From contig NZ_JNWO01000007.1 in assembly GCF_000716435.1 (NCBI RefSeq), forward strand, positions 186,001-250,000: DNA of 64,000 nt, read 5' to 3'. The notes beneath the pieces are model-generated. The model did no database searches and was not told the DNA's origin. It worked only from the letters and a program-made list of their open reading frames with translations. A program made the translations under genes and the position numbers. How positions within the stretch are numbered: position 1 is the first letter of the stretch; each line of letters starts with the position of its first letter. This document shows, piece after piece, positions 42,097 to 49,004 of the stretch. The DNA is from Streptomyces xylophagus (GTDB lineage Bacteria; Actinomycetota; Actinomycetes; Streptomycetales; Streptomycetaceae).

Positions 42097-42789
42097 TCAC
42101 GCGTCCTTGTGGGACAGCGGTGCGAGCCGGACCGCCAGGACCGCCGCCTGGACGCGGCGCTCGACCCCGAGTTTCGCCAGAAGCCGCGAGATGTGGTTCT
42201 TCACGGTCTTCTCCGACAGGTAGATGCGCTTGCCGATCTGCCGATCGGTGAGACCCTCACCGATCAGATCCAGGATCTCGCGTTCGCGCACGGTCAGAGC
42301 GTCCAACTGTCCTGCCTCTGAAGCAGGTTGCCCGGAGGGCGCGCGCAGACTGCTCATCAGCCGTCCGGTGGTCGCGGGGTCCAGCATCGACTGCCCGGAT
42401 GCCACCGTCCGCACCGCCGTGACCAGATCGGAGCCCTTGATCTGTCTCAGGACGTAGCCGGCCGCCCCGGCCATGATCGCGTCCAGCAGGGCGTCGTCAT
42501 CGTCGAACGACGTCAGCATCAGGCAGGCCAACTCCGGCATCCGGTCCCGCAGTTCACGGCAGACGGTGATGCCGTCACTGTCCGGGAGGCGAATGTCCAG
42601 GATCGCGACGTCCGGACGCAGCGCCGGACCGCAGACCAACGCCTGCGCGCTGGTACTCGCCTCGCCGACGACCGTGATGTCCGGTTCCAGATCGAGCAGG
42701 TCATGCACCCCGCGTCGTACGACCTCGTGATCGTCGAGGAGGAAGACCCGGATCGGTGACTCCGGTGTGAAAACGCGTTCCTGGCTCAC
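42097..42789 (-). CDS. NarL/FixJ response regulator, second DevR/OsdR-type paralogue
   Basis: A 230-residue regulator strongly similar to the one at 36968: Asp19-Asp20, phospho-acceptor Asp65 in Ile-Leu-Asp-Ile-Arg-Leu-Pro-Asp-Ser, and a LuxR-type HTH whose recognition helix (Ser-Glu-Lys-Thr-Val-Lys-Asn-His-Ile-Ser-Arg-Leu) is the same. GTG 42789 is chosen because GGAGGG lies five bases upstream and similarity to the paralogue begins right after it; the open frame extends 31 codons further without similarity. Identical recognition helices suggest both proteins bind the same sites. It is convergent with the sensor kinase. Confidence 0.9.
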   Translation of the reverse strand: MSQERVFTPESPIRVFLLDDHEVVRRGVHDLLDLEPDITVVGEASTSAQALVCGPALRPDVAILDIRLPDSDGITVCRELRDRMPELACLMLTSFDDDDALLDAIMAGAAGYVLRQIKGSDLVTAVRTVASGQSMLDPATTGRLMSSLRAPSGQPASEAGQLDALTVREREILDLIGEGLTDRQIGKRIYLSEKTVKNHISRLLAKLGVERRVQAAVLAVRLAPLSHKDA

Positions 42790-42837
42790 ATCGCCCTCCG
42801 GGCTTCGGTTGTCCCCGCCGATCGTGTCGGCCCGCTT

Positions 42838-42985
42838 CCGGCGAGCCTGACTGCCACACAGGGAGCGAACAGCCATAGCCACCCCACGAGTTGACCTGGC
42901 CTCAGCGTCTCGATGACCGCGGGATGCCGCCCGGGAACACGCATGTCGAGAGCGACCGAACCGTGCCGGACAAACGTTGCCCTCC
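42838..42985 (-). pseudogene. Fragment of a cyclic-nucleotide-binding protein gene
   Basis: The minus strand reads Val-Arg-His-Gly-Ser-Val-Ala-Leu-Asp-Met-Arg-Val-Pro-Gly-Arg-His-Pro-Ala-Val-Ile and then Leu-Arg-Pro-Gly-Gln-Leu-Val-Gly-Trp-Leu-Trp-Leu-Phe. This matches the middle third of the intact protein at 36337-36801. Both flanks are missing. It lies just upstream of the second response regulator, the same relative place as the intact gene next to the first, pointing to duplication of a cNMP-regulator pair followed by decay. Confidence 0.7.
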
Positions 42986-43000
42986 TCGCGTACTGGCGCC

Positions 43001-43354
43001 TCAGGCCCGATGAACCCATTGAGGCTCGACCTCGGCCCAGGCCCGATCCCACTCGGTCAACCGCCGGCGAAAGCCGATACGTCCGACAACCAGCCGGACA
43101 CCGAGCACCGAGACGATGACGCCCGCGAACGCGGCGACACCCGCGCCCGCGGACCGCGCCACGACGGCACCGTGATCAAGCGGTGACGATATGACCCGAT
43201 TGCGCGATCGACCCAGATCGTGATTACCGTCCCGTGTACAGGTTCTCCGTGGGAGCACTCCCAGCAGGAGCCGGGTCCACGCCTCGACGGTGTCCGAGGT
43301 CCTGCGCAGCGGATTGCTCCGCCACCGCCACATGACGGCTCCGGCGCGTGTCAT
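43001..43354 (-). CDS. Rv1733c-family membrane protein, shortened by in-frame deletion
   Basis: A 117-residue frame. Its start (Trp-Arg-Trp-Arg-Ser-Asn-Pro-Leu-Arg-Arg-Thr-Ser-Asp-Thr-Val-Glu-Ala-Trp) and its end (Leu-Thr-Glu-Trp-Asp-Arg-Ala-Trp-Ala-Glu-Val-Glu-Pro-Gln-Trp) are the two conserved ends of Rv1733c-like proteins, which are ~200 residues with two membrane helices. The middle ~80 residues, including the extracytoplasmic part, are missing, while the frame stays open; one hydrophobic segment (about 75-92) remains. ATG 43354 overlaps the stop of the flavodoxin gene (ATGA), so it is still translationally coupled. Rv1733c is a DosR-regulon member in M. tuberculosis. Function unknown; possibly dead. 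Confidence 0.65.
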   Translation of the reverse strand: MTRAGAVMWRWRSNPLRRTSDTVEAWTRLLLGVLPRRTCTRDGNHDLGRSRNRVISSPLDHGAVVARSAGAGVAAFAGVIVSVLGVRLVVGRIGFRRRLTEWDRAWAEVEPQWVHRA

Positions 43355-43860
43355 CGCACCTGCGCCTCCGCGGCACTCTCCTGTGCGATACCGGTGGCCC
43401 ACGAGGAGATCCGGTCGAAGTCCCGGAAGTCCCCGCCGCGTCCGGACTCGACGATCATCCGTGCCATGCGGCCGCGCGCCCCGGCTTCGAGCCGGCCGCC
43501 GAACGTCACGTGCTGCCGGGCGTCGAGGCGCATCGCCGCGCGCCGGGCGCCCCGTACCGGCGGGATGTCCCGCTTTTCGGCCGACGCGTCGAGCGGGCCA
43601 CTGCTGAACAGCCACACCGCCCGATCCAGCAGCGCGGCACGGTGCCGGCGCGCGAACCGCACCGCGTCCCCGTGCCAGCGGCCCGCGTACAGCGCGCCGC
43701 CGAGAACCACCACGTCGTACGGGCTCACGTCACTGACCTCGGAGGCGGGATACACCTCGGTCTCGACGCCGTGCGTGCGCAAGGCGTCTGCGACGGCCTC
43801 GGCTATCCCCTGTGTCGAACCGTTCTTGGTCCCGTACGCGACGAGTGCTTGCCGTGCCAT
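43351..43860 (-). CDS. Flavodoxin-domain protein
   Basis: A 169-residue protein with the FMN-phosphate loop at the N-terminus (Val-Ala-Tyr-Gly-Thr-Lys-Asn-Gly-Ser-Thr-Gln-Gly-Ile, 7-19) and Val-Val-Val-Leu-Gly-Gly-Ala-Leu-Tyr-Ala-Gly-Arg-Trp (about 50-62), as in the protoporphyrinogen-oxidase-like (HemG) flavodoxins. It carries electrons or reduces a small substrate in the cytoplasm. It is the third gene of the operon DoxX, CBS-BON, flavodoxin, Rv1733c-like, with a 15-bp gap from the CBS gene, and would be expressed from the box at 45344. Confidence 0.88.
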   Translation of the reverse strand: MARQALVAYGTKNGSTQGIAEAVADALRTHGVETEVYPASEVSDVSPYDVVVLGGALYAGRWHGDAVRFARRHRAALLDRAVWLFSSGPLDASAEKRDIPPVRGARRAAMRLDARQHVTFGGRLEAGARGRMARMIVESGRGGDFRDFDRISSWATGIAQESAAEAQVR

Positions 43861-43875
43861 GGCCGATCCTCCCTC

Positions 43876-44607
43876 TCAGAGCTTGTGGATCCAGGCGTCC
43901 GCGACGTCCTTCAGGTCCTCCTCCACCGCCTCGCCCACACTGTCGTCGATACGCCAGGTCAGCTCGGAGACGACATCGATCACACCGTCGACCTGCTGGA
44001 TCATCCGCTGCGCGACCGTGGCCTCGATGCGCCGCTCCACCTCGCCCGTGAGAGTGACCACCCCGTCGCGGACGTCGACAGCAACCGCTGTGGGCGGCAA
44101 GCGCAGGGCCCCGCCCAGGATCTGCTCCACGACCTCGCGGTGCAGGTGCGCGTCCGGCCGCAGGAAGAGCTGCAACAGGTCCCGCCGGGTCACGATGCCG
44201 ACCAGGCGGTCCTCCTCGTCGACGACCGGCAGCCGTTCGACCCCGTGCTGCGCCATCATCCGCGCGCCTACGGCGACGGTGTCCTCGGCATGCACCGTGA
44301 CGGCCGGCTTCGACATCAGTTGGCCGGCCGAATGTGCCCGGACCCTGACATCGTCGTCCCCGGCACCCCGCCCCTTGCGCAGGAAGCGCAGGCGCGGCCG
44401 TGGCTGCGGCGAGGCCACTGTGCGTGCCTGGTCGAGCATGAGGTCCGTGCCGGAGACGACCCCGATCACCCGCTCGTCGCCGTCCACGACGGGCAGGCCA
44501 CTGACCCTGTGGTGGGCAAGGAGACGGGCGACCTCCTTGAACGGAGTGCCGAACTCGACGCATACGACGCCGCCCGTCATCACTGAGCCGATCTTGCTGT
44601 GCCGCAT
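43876..44607 (-). CDS. CBS-CBS-BON domain protein, second copy
   Basis: A 243-residue paralogue of the protein at 24828-25565 with the same order: CBS (about 8-62), CBS (about 92-147), BON (about 152-218). Conserved blocks are Lys-Ile-Gly-Ser-Val-Met-Thr, Gly-Thr-Pro-Phe-Lys-Glu-Val-Ala-Arg-Leu-Leu, Val-Ser-Gly-Leu-Pro-Val-Val-Asp and Val-Thr-Leu-Thr-Gly-Glu-Val-Glu-Arg-Arg. It should bind adenine nucleotides and may tether to membrane or protein partners through BON. It lies 13 bp after the DoxX gene and 15 bp before the flavodoxin gene, all on the minus strand. Confidence 0.92.
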   Translation of the reverse strand: MRHSKIGSVMTGGVVCVEFGTPFKEVARLLAHHRVSGLPVVDGDERVIGVVSGTDLMLDQARTVASPQPRPRLRFLRKGRGAGDDDVRVRAHSAGQLMSKPAVTVHAEDTVAVGARMMAQHGVERLPVVDEEDRLVGIVTRRDLLQLFLRPDAHLHREVVEQILGGALRLPPTAVAVDVRDGVVTLTGEVERRIEATVAQRMIQQVDGVIDVVSELTWRIDDSVGEAVEEDLKDVADAWIHKL

Positions 44608-44620
44608 GACCGCCGTCCTC

Positions 44621-45244
44621 TCAACTCAACCAGCGGTTGTCACGCACGATCGCCATGCTTTCCCAGCCACGGCCCAGGCCCCACACACGACCGGCATGGC
44701 CCAGCGCAAGCGCGATGAGAATCGCGGCGTACAGGACGTGGTAGTCGACCAGAGGGTTCGACGACATGCTCGGCGCACCGGTCGAAAGGCGCTGCGCCGG
44801 CGGCCACTCGGCCGCCCACATCATCGCCATCATCACGGTGCCCGCGACCGCGGCGAACCGCAGCGCCACGCCCGACATCACGGCCACGCCGATGGCCAAC
44901 AGCCCCAGCATGAACAGCCAGTTCACCCAGGCATCCCCGGCCATGCTGTGGAAGGTCGACTGGAACGGTCCCGCGGCGACTCCGCTCAGGAAGCCCTTGG
45001 TCGGTGAACCGCCATCGACCCAGCCCTTGCCCGAGGCGGTCGCGTAGCCCCACCCGAACGTCTTGTCGAGGAAAGCCCAGAGGAAGACGAACCCGGTCAG
45101 GATCCGCACACCCGCGAAGACCATCGCGAACGCGGTGGACCGGGTGGTGTCACGCGCCGCCACAGATGTCGCCGAGGTCGATGCCCTGCGGCGCGAGGGG
45201 AACCGGATTCCCGCTCGCCCGCTCGAATGATCGTGAACTGCCAT
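44621..45244 (-). CDS. DoxX/DoxD-like membrane protein, second copy
   Basis: A 207-residue paralogue of the protein at 30931-31566. The block Arg-Ile-Leu-Thr-Gly-Phe-Val-Phe-Leu-Trp-Ala-Phe-Leu-Asp-Lys-Thr-Phe-Gly-Trp-Gly-Tyr and the tail Ser-Met-Ser-Ser-Asn-Pro-Leu-Val-Asp-Tyr-His are nearly the same. Four membrane segments follow a hydrophilic N-terminus. It heads the operon DoxX, CBS-BON, flavodoxin, Rv1733c-like. Box 45344-45357 lies 100 bp upstream. Its role, perhaps quinone-linked redox, is not established. Confidence 0.86.
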   Translation of the reverse strand: MAVHDHSSGRAGIRFPSRRRASTSATSVAARDTTRSTAFAMVFAGVRILTGFVFLWAFLDKTFGWGYATASGKGWVDGGSPTKGFLSGVAAGPFQSTFHSMAGDAWVNWLFMLGLLAIGVAVMSGVALRFAAVAGTVMMAMMWAAEWPPAQRLSTGAPSMSSNPLVDYHVLYAAILIALALGHAGRVWGLGRGWESMAIVRDNRWLS

Positions 45245-45343
45245 AGCGATCCCGTCCTCCTGACACCGTCACCGCGAGTGCGGTGACCTCTTCAATGTCC
45301 CGCCCCGGCCGTCGTCGCGCTGTGGGCCGAAGGACCGCGCGGG

Positions 45344-45357
45344 GGGCCAACCGGCCC
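45344..45357. promoter_or_regulatory. Island palindrome upstream of the second DoxX operon
   Basis: GGGCCAACCGGCCC, one position off the perfect form, 100 bp upstream of ATG 45244 and followed by TAATACGAGG. Confidence 0.7.
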
Positions 45358-45774
45358 TAATACGAGGCGAGATCAAGTTCTCGACAGAAGCGGCCGCAAG
45401 CCGTGGACATCACACGCCGGACGCGGCACGTCGGTCTGCACACATCGGCTCCACCAAGAGAAGTCCTTCGAGGACGACGTCCAAAGTTCGCCGACGCCCT
45501 TCCAGCAGGCAAGAGCTGATCACGACTTCGTCGAGCAAGAATTGAAGCTCAAGACGAACACCGCATTGACTCGGGCGATCCATGCCATGCCCACAGAACT
45601 CCACCGTCGATTGATGGATGCTCCCGATCAGCGGTAACTCGTTCATGTTGGGACAGGAGGCCGCAGTTCCTCTCCTGTATCGCGATGCGTGCCAGCTCCG
45701 GACAGAGATTCTCGATATATGTCCATTCGATACGCGGACCGGTTTCCGGACATTGGCGCCTCCGCGTCGGACGG
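45358..45774. other. Decayed region at the right side of the island
   Basis: Lower GC than its surroundings and no convincing gene. It lies directly downstream of the SpdB remnant on the minus strand and may be the rest of the conjugative-element gene set, but I cannot recognise further pieces. Confidence 0.4.
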
Positions 45775-46275
45775 TTCCGTCGCAAACTCGTATGACAACG
45801 CGGCGCGCTCCGATGCGCAACTCCTTCCGCAAAGTCTCGGCTGAGGCGGTCGCTGGTGCAGCTCCCGGTGTCGGGCGTCGACCATGCGAGCGCGCGGCAG
45901 CAACGGAACACCGTCCTTCTGCTGCCGCTCACTCTTCGCGGGAGTGTCCCCCTCTCCCATTTGCCCCGTCGTCACATCCAGCTGGTCAACCGGGCGATGC
46001 ACAAGGAGTTCCACCGACAACAGCAACGCGACGGGAGGCCACCCAGCGACAAGGACCGGCTGCCACTCCAGAGCCGGCGCCGCCGCGATATTCGCCTCCG
46101 GCGAGACCACGATCCCCAACAAGAAAGCCGCCCACACCGCACCTCGCGCCCGGCGCGTGTGGGGCGTCGTGGGCTTCAGCAGGCCGACCGTGGCCAGGAG
46201 CGCAGGAGGCCGTCCACGGACAGCGGCCACAACTCCGAAGCAGGCACCAAGGACTACCAAGCCAAGGCATCACTG
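45775..46275 (-). pseudogene. SpdB/DUF2637 conjugative-element protein, frameshifted
   Basis: The minus strand reads Leu-Leu-Lys-Pro-Thr-Thr-Pro-His-Thr-Arg-Arg-Ala-Arg, membrane block Trp-Ala-Ala-Phe-Leu-Leu-Gly-Ile-Val-Val-Ser, Ala-Asn-Ile-Ala-Ala-Ala-Pro-Ala-Leu, then Trp-Gln-Pro-Val-Leu-Val-Ala-Gly-Trp-Pro-Pro-Val-Ala-Leu-Leu-Leu-Ser-Val-Glu-Leu-Leu. This is the DUF2637 (SpdB-type) transfer protein of actinomycete conjugative elements. The C-terminal HTH (Ala-Glu-Thr-Leu-Arg-Lys-Glu-Leu-Arg-Ile-Gly-Ala-Arg-Arg) follows in another frame after a shift near 45845; a second shift is likely near the start at ~46265. Such proteins spread the element between mycelial compartments. It lies 220 bp from the right 67-bp repeat. 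Confidence 0.75.
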
Positions 46276-46496
46276 TTCTCGCGTCTTGTCAGTACCCGCC
46301 AATCGCGAGACGACCAGGCACCATCCCCGATCGGACCAACCATCGGTACCCCGAAAAGACCCTCGACGCGTCGGCACCGAGATGGCGACTCACGGCACAA
46401 GACGCCATCGAACTCCGCCCACAAGCTGCGGCCAACGACTGACACACCATACGGAAGTCCACGCACGCCCGTCCCAGGCAAGTCTGTGGCACGTCC

Positions 46497-46563
46497 CAGC
46501 AGGTCAACGCACTCTCCCCCGCGGCTTCAACGCCACCGGAGGCAGTTCGGGAGCCGGCAGCGG
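46497..46563. repeat. Right copy of 67-bp direct repeat, within the pirin gene 3' end (attR-like)
   Basis: Matches 18258-18324 with one mismatch. It contains the pirin stop codon (46504-46506), the 18 codons before it and 7 bp beyond. The right flank is intact pirin; the left flank is the decayed SpdB region. Confidence 0.85.
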
Positions 46564-47469
46564 CGCCCCGTCGTACCCCTTCACCTCGCCGAAGCGCGAA
46601 CCGGTCATCCAGTCGGTGCGGGCCTGCTGGATATCCTCCTGGGTGCGGCCGATCCAGTTCCAGAACATGATCAGCTCCTCGTCGAACGGCTCGCCTCCCA
46701 GCAGCATCAGGCCCGCGTCCGACGCGGCGCGCAGCGGGAGTTCGGTGCGGCCGCAGCCGAGGTAGAGCATCGAGCCCGGGAGGACCGGGACGCCGTCGAC
46801 GTGGGCCTCGCCGGACATGGCGAGGACCGCGTACTCGAAGTCCGGTTCCAGCGGCAGGCGTACGTCCGCGCCGGCGGCGAGGGCCAGGTCCGCGCCGACG
46901 ATCGGGGTGTACGTCGTGCCGGGCGAGGCCGCGCCGTCGACGTCGCCGAGGACGATCGTGGCGCGCAGTCCCGGCGCCGTGACGACCGGCAGTTCCGCGT
47001 GGTGCTCGAAGTGCGGGTCGACGTTCCGGTGGCTGTCGGGGAGGGCGACCCAGAGCTGCGCGCCGTGCAGGAAGCGGGCGTGCGTCTTGGGGCTCTGCTC
47101 TGCGTGGCTGATCGCGCGGCCCGAGGTCATCAGGCCGAGTTCGCGCGGGCGGATCGTCGCGACGCTGCCGGTCGAGTCGCGGTGCAGCACCTCGCCCTCG
47201 TGCAGCCAGCTCACCGTCTGCAGGCCCATGTGGGGGTGCGGGGGCACCTGCATGCCGGGCTCGTCGGCGATGTCGTCGGGGCCGTAGTGATCCACGAAGC
47301 ACCAGGCTCCGACCATGCGGCGGCCCAGGTTGGGCAGCAGTCGGCGGACTTCGGTGGACTCGCCGAGCTGGACCCGGCGCGGGCTGAGGAGTTCGCGGAC
47401 GGGCTCCGCCACCACGAAACCGCGGCCGCCGCACAGGGCCGGAACCGCTTCGCGATCAAGATTGCTCAT
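46504..47469 (-). CDS. Pirin-family protein
   Basis: A 321-residue bicupin. The metal site of pirins is complete: His78 and His80 in Pro-His-Pro-His-Met-Gly and His122-x-Glu124 in Ser-His-Ala-Glu-Gln-Ser. Pirins bind Fe and either act as quercetinase-like dioxygenases or modulate other proteins, for instance pyruvate dehydrogenase in Serratia; no choice is possible here. The last 19 codons coincide with the 67-bp direct repeat, so the gene was probably the integration target of the island and kept its reading frame. It is divergent from a MarR-type regulator, 137 bp away, with a 15-bp-period direct repeat between. Confidence 0.92.
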   Translation of the reverse strand: MSNLDREAVPALCGGRGFVVAEPVRELLSPRRVQLGESTEVRRLLPNLGRRMVGAWCFVDHYGPDDIADEPGMQVPPHPHMGLQTVSWLHEGEVLHRDSTGSVATIRPRELGLMTSGRAISHAEQSPKTHARFLHGAQLWVALPDSHRNVDPHFEHHAELPVVTAPGLRATIVLGDVDGAASPGTTYTPIVGADLALAAGADVRLPLEPDFEYAVLAMSGEAHVDGVPVLPGSMLYLGCGRTELPLRAASDAGLMLLGGEPFDEELIMFWNWIGRTQEDIQQARTDWMTGSRFGEVKGYDGAPLPAPELPPVALKPRGRVR

Positions 47470-47566
47470 GGCGACAACCTAGTCCCGTCAAGGCGATTCC
47501 GTCAGTCCGTCAACCCCTCGCCGGTGCCGCCTTCCCCGTCGCCCCCTGCCCGTCCCTCGTCGAAAA

Positions 47567-47593
47567 ATAGTAGCCATGGACATAGTAGCCATG
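47567..47593. promoter_or_regulatory. Direct repeat upstream of the MarR-like gene
   Basis: ATAGTAGCCATG at 47567-47578 and again at 47582-47593 (period 15 bp), in an AT-rich patch 14 bp before the ATG at 47607 and 98 bp from the pirin start. A site for the MarR protein controlling itself, and perhaps pirin, is plausible. Confidence 0.6.
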
Positions 47594-47606
47594 TACTCTA
47601 TTGGTC

Positions 47607-48089
47607 ATGAGTACGGCATCCGAGGGCGCGACGCCCGGTTTCCTGGTCTGGCGACTGTCGATGAAGTGGCGCGTGGCGGTCGACCGCGCGGTGGCACCCC
47701 TGGGGTTGACCCATGCGCAGTACTCCCTGGTGGCGTCGCTGTACGGCATGCAGCGCTCCGGGCTGCGTCCCAGTCAGCGGTACCTCGCCGACCACACCGG
47801 ACTCGAGGCCCTCTATGTGTCGAAGCTGGCCCGCGCTCTGGAGTCGGCGGGCCTCGTCGAGCGCACCCGAGACCCCCGCGATCCACGCGCGGTCCAGCTG
47901 GCCCTCACCGAGGAGGGCCGTGACGTGACCCGGCGGGCGATCAAGGTCGTCCACGGACTTCTGCAACAGCTGCTGGCGCCGCTCGGCGGTCTCGACAGCG
48001 CGCGGACCAAGGAGTTCACCCGGGACCTCGCGACCCTGCTCGACACACCCCTTGACCACGTGAGTGAGCACGAGAAGGAGCAGTCATGA
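47607..48089 (+). CDS. MarR-family transcriptional regulator
   Basis: A 160-residue winged-helix protein: helix 1 with Ser-Met-Lys-Trp-Arg-Val-Ala-Val-Asp-Arg-Ala-Val-Ala-Pro-Leu-Gly-Leu-Thr, HTH Gln-Arg-Tyr-Leu-Ala-Asp-His-Thr-Gly-Leu-Glu (about 56-66) and Ser-Lys-Leu-Ala-Arg-Ala-Leu-Glu, wing with Arg-Asp-Pro-Arg-Asp-Pro-Arg-Ala (about 88-95). MarR proteins usually repress redox, efflux or aromatic-degradation genes until a phenolic or oxidant binds. ATG 47607 is preferred over upstream TTG 47601. It overlaps the next regulator gene (ATGA) and is divergent from pirin. Confidence 0.88.
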   Translation: MSTASEGATPGFLVWRLSMKWRVAVDRAVAPLGLTHAQYSLVASLYGMQRSGLRPSQRYLADHTGLEALYVSKLARALESAGLVERTRDPRDPRAVQLALTEEGRDVTRRAIKVVHGLLQQLLAPLGGLDSARTKEFTRDLATLLDTPLDHVSEHEKEQS

Positions 48090-48532
48090 CCACCACCACC
48101 GCACCCCGCCTCGACCCCCGCGTCATCGGTCTCGCGCACTACGCCGGACGCGCGGTCCTGGAGAGCGTCCTGACCCGGCACGGCCTCGACTTCCAGCAGC
48201 AGATCACCCTCCGGCTCGTCGCCGTCGCCGACGGACCCGTCGACCACGACAGGCTCGTCGAGGAGGTCGTCACCTCCCTGAAGGTCGACGAGGCCACCGT
48301 GCGCGGCGTCGTGGAGCAGCTGATCGCGGCGCGGCTGGTCGAAGCCGACGGGTCCGAGATACGGCTGACGGACGCCGGCCGCGAGCGGTTCGACCGGGTC
48401 AGCAGCGAGACCGGTGTCTACACCGCCCGGGTCTACGCGGACATTCCGGCGCAGGATCTGGAGACCGCCGGCCGGGTGCTGACCCTGATCACCGAGCGGG
48501 CCAACGCCGCGCTGGCCGCCGTGGCGGAGTAG
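48086..48532 (+). CDS. MarR-like winged-helix protein
   Basis: A 148-residue companion of the MarR gene, overlapping it by four bases. Leu-Asp-Phe-Gln-Gln-Gln-Ile-Thr-Leu-Arg-Leu-Val-Ala, Val-Asp-His-Asp-Arg-Leu-Val, a helix with Val-Asp-Glu-Ala-Thr-Val-Arg-Gly-Val-Val-Glu-Gln-Leu and a short wing (Glu-Ala-Asp-Gly-Ser-Glu-Ile-Arg-Leu-Thr) fit a MarR-like fold. Paired MarR genes of this kind may form heterodimers or bind different ligands; this is inference. Its start within the preceding stop shows coupling. Confidence 0.8.
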   Translation: MTTTTAPRLDPRVIGLAHYAGRAVLESVLTRHGLDFQQQITLRLVAVADGPVDHDRLVEEVVTSLKVDEATVRGVVEQLIAARLVEADGSEIRLTDAGRERFDRVSSETGVYTARVYADIPAQDLETAGRVLTLITERANAALAAVAE

Positions 48533-48593
48533 CGAAAATCGGTAGTGGAATATTCAACCAACAGGGTCCGTTGTGTCGGTCGAAGGAGGTCAA

Positions 48594-48941
48594 GTGGACA
48601 TGACGTACTACGACCACGGAACACCGGCGGAGCGTTGGGAGCGCGCGCAGTTGTTCTTCGACGCCAAGGACTACGCCGCGGCGGCGCGGGTGTTGGGCGG
48701 GCTGGTCGAGGAGGTGCCCGAGCAGACCGGACCGCGCCTGCTGTTGGCGCGCGCCTACTACCACTCGGCCCAACTGCGGCGCGCCGAGACCGAGTTGCGG
48801 GTCCTCGTGGAGCGTGACCCGGTGGAGCACTACGCGCGGCTGATGCTGGGCCGCACGCTGGAGCGCCAGGGGCGGCACAAGGAGGCGGGTTCACATCTGC
48901 GGATCGCCTCGGCGCTCGCGGGTGACTTCGAGCAGGTCTGA
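48594..48941 (+). CDS. Tetratricopeptide-repeat protein
   Basis: A 115-residue all-helical protein with about two and a half TPR units: Ala-Gln-Leu-Phe-Phe-Asp-Ala-Lys-Asp-Tyr-Ala-Ala-Ala-Ala-Arg-Val-Leu, Arg-Leu-Leu-Leu-Ala-Arg-Ala-Tyr-Tyr-His-Ser-Ala, and Tyr-Ala-Arg-Leu-Met-Leu-Gly-Arg-Thr-Leu-Glu. It is a protein-protein interaction module; the partner is unknown. GGAGG at 48585-48589 serves either GTG 48594 or ATG 48600; the former has the tighter spacing. A strong terminator follows 16 bp after the stop. Confidence 0.85.
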   Translation: MDMTYYDHGTPAERWERAQLFFDAKDYAAAARVLGGLVEEVPEQTGPRLLLARAYYHSAQLRRAETELRVLVERDPVEHYARLMLGRTLERQGRHKEAGSHLRIASALAGDFEQV

Positions 48942-48957
48942 GACACGGCACCATCAC

Positions 48958-48994
48958 AAAGGGGCCCGGTTCCGGCACGGAACCGGGCCCCTTT
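48958..48994. terminator. Bidirectional hairpin terminator
   Basis: A perfect 17-bp stem (48958-48974 with 48978-48994) with a 3-base loop, ending in AAA/TTT. It separates the TPR gene from the convergent PepSY gene and can stop transcription from both sides. Confidence 0.92.
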
Positions 48995-49004
48995 GTGTGC
49001 GTCG

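Noticed and set aside
42806..42825. GCCGATCGTGTCGGCCCG-like sequence before the second response regulator as a regulon box
   Set aside because: Half-site spacing differs from the 14-bp form and it overlaps the ribosome-site region; not convincing.
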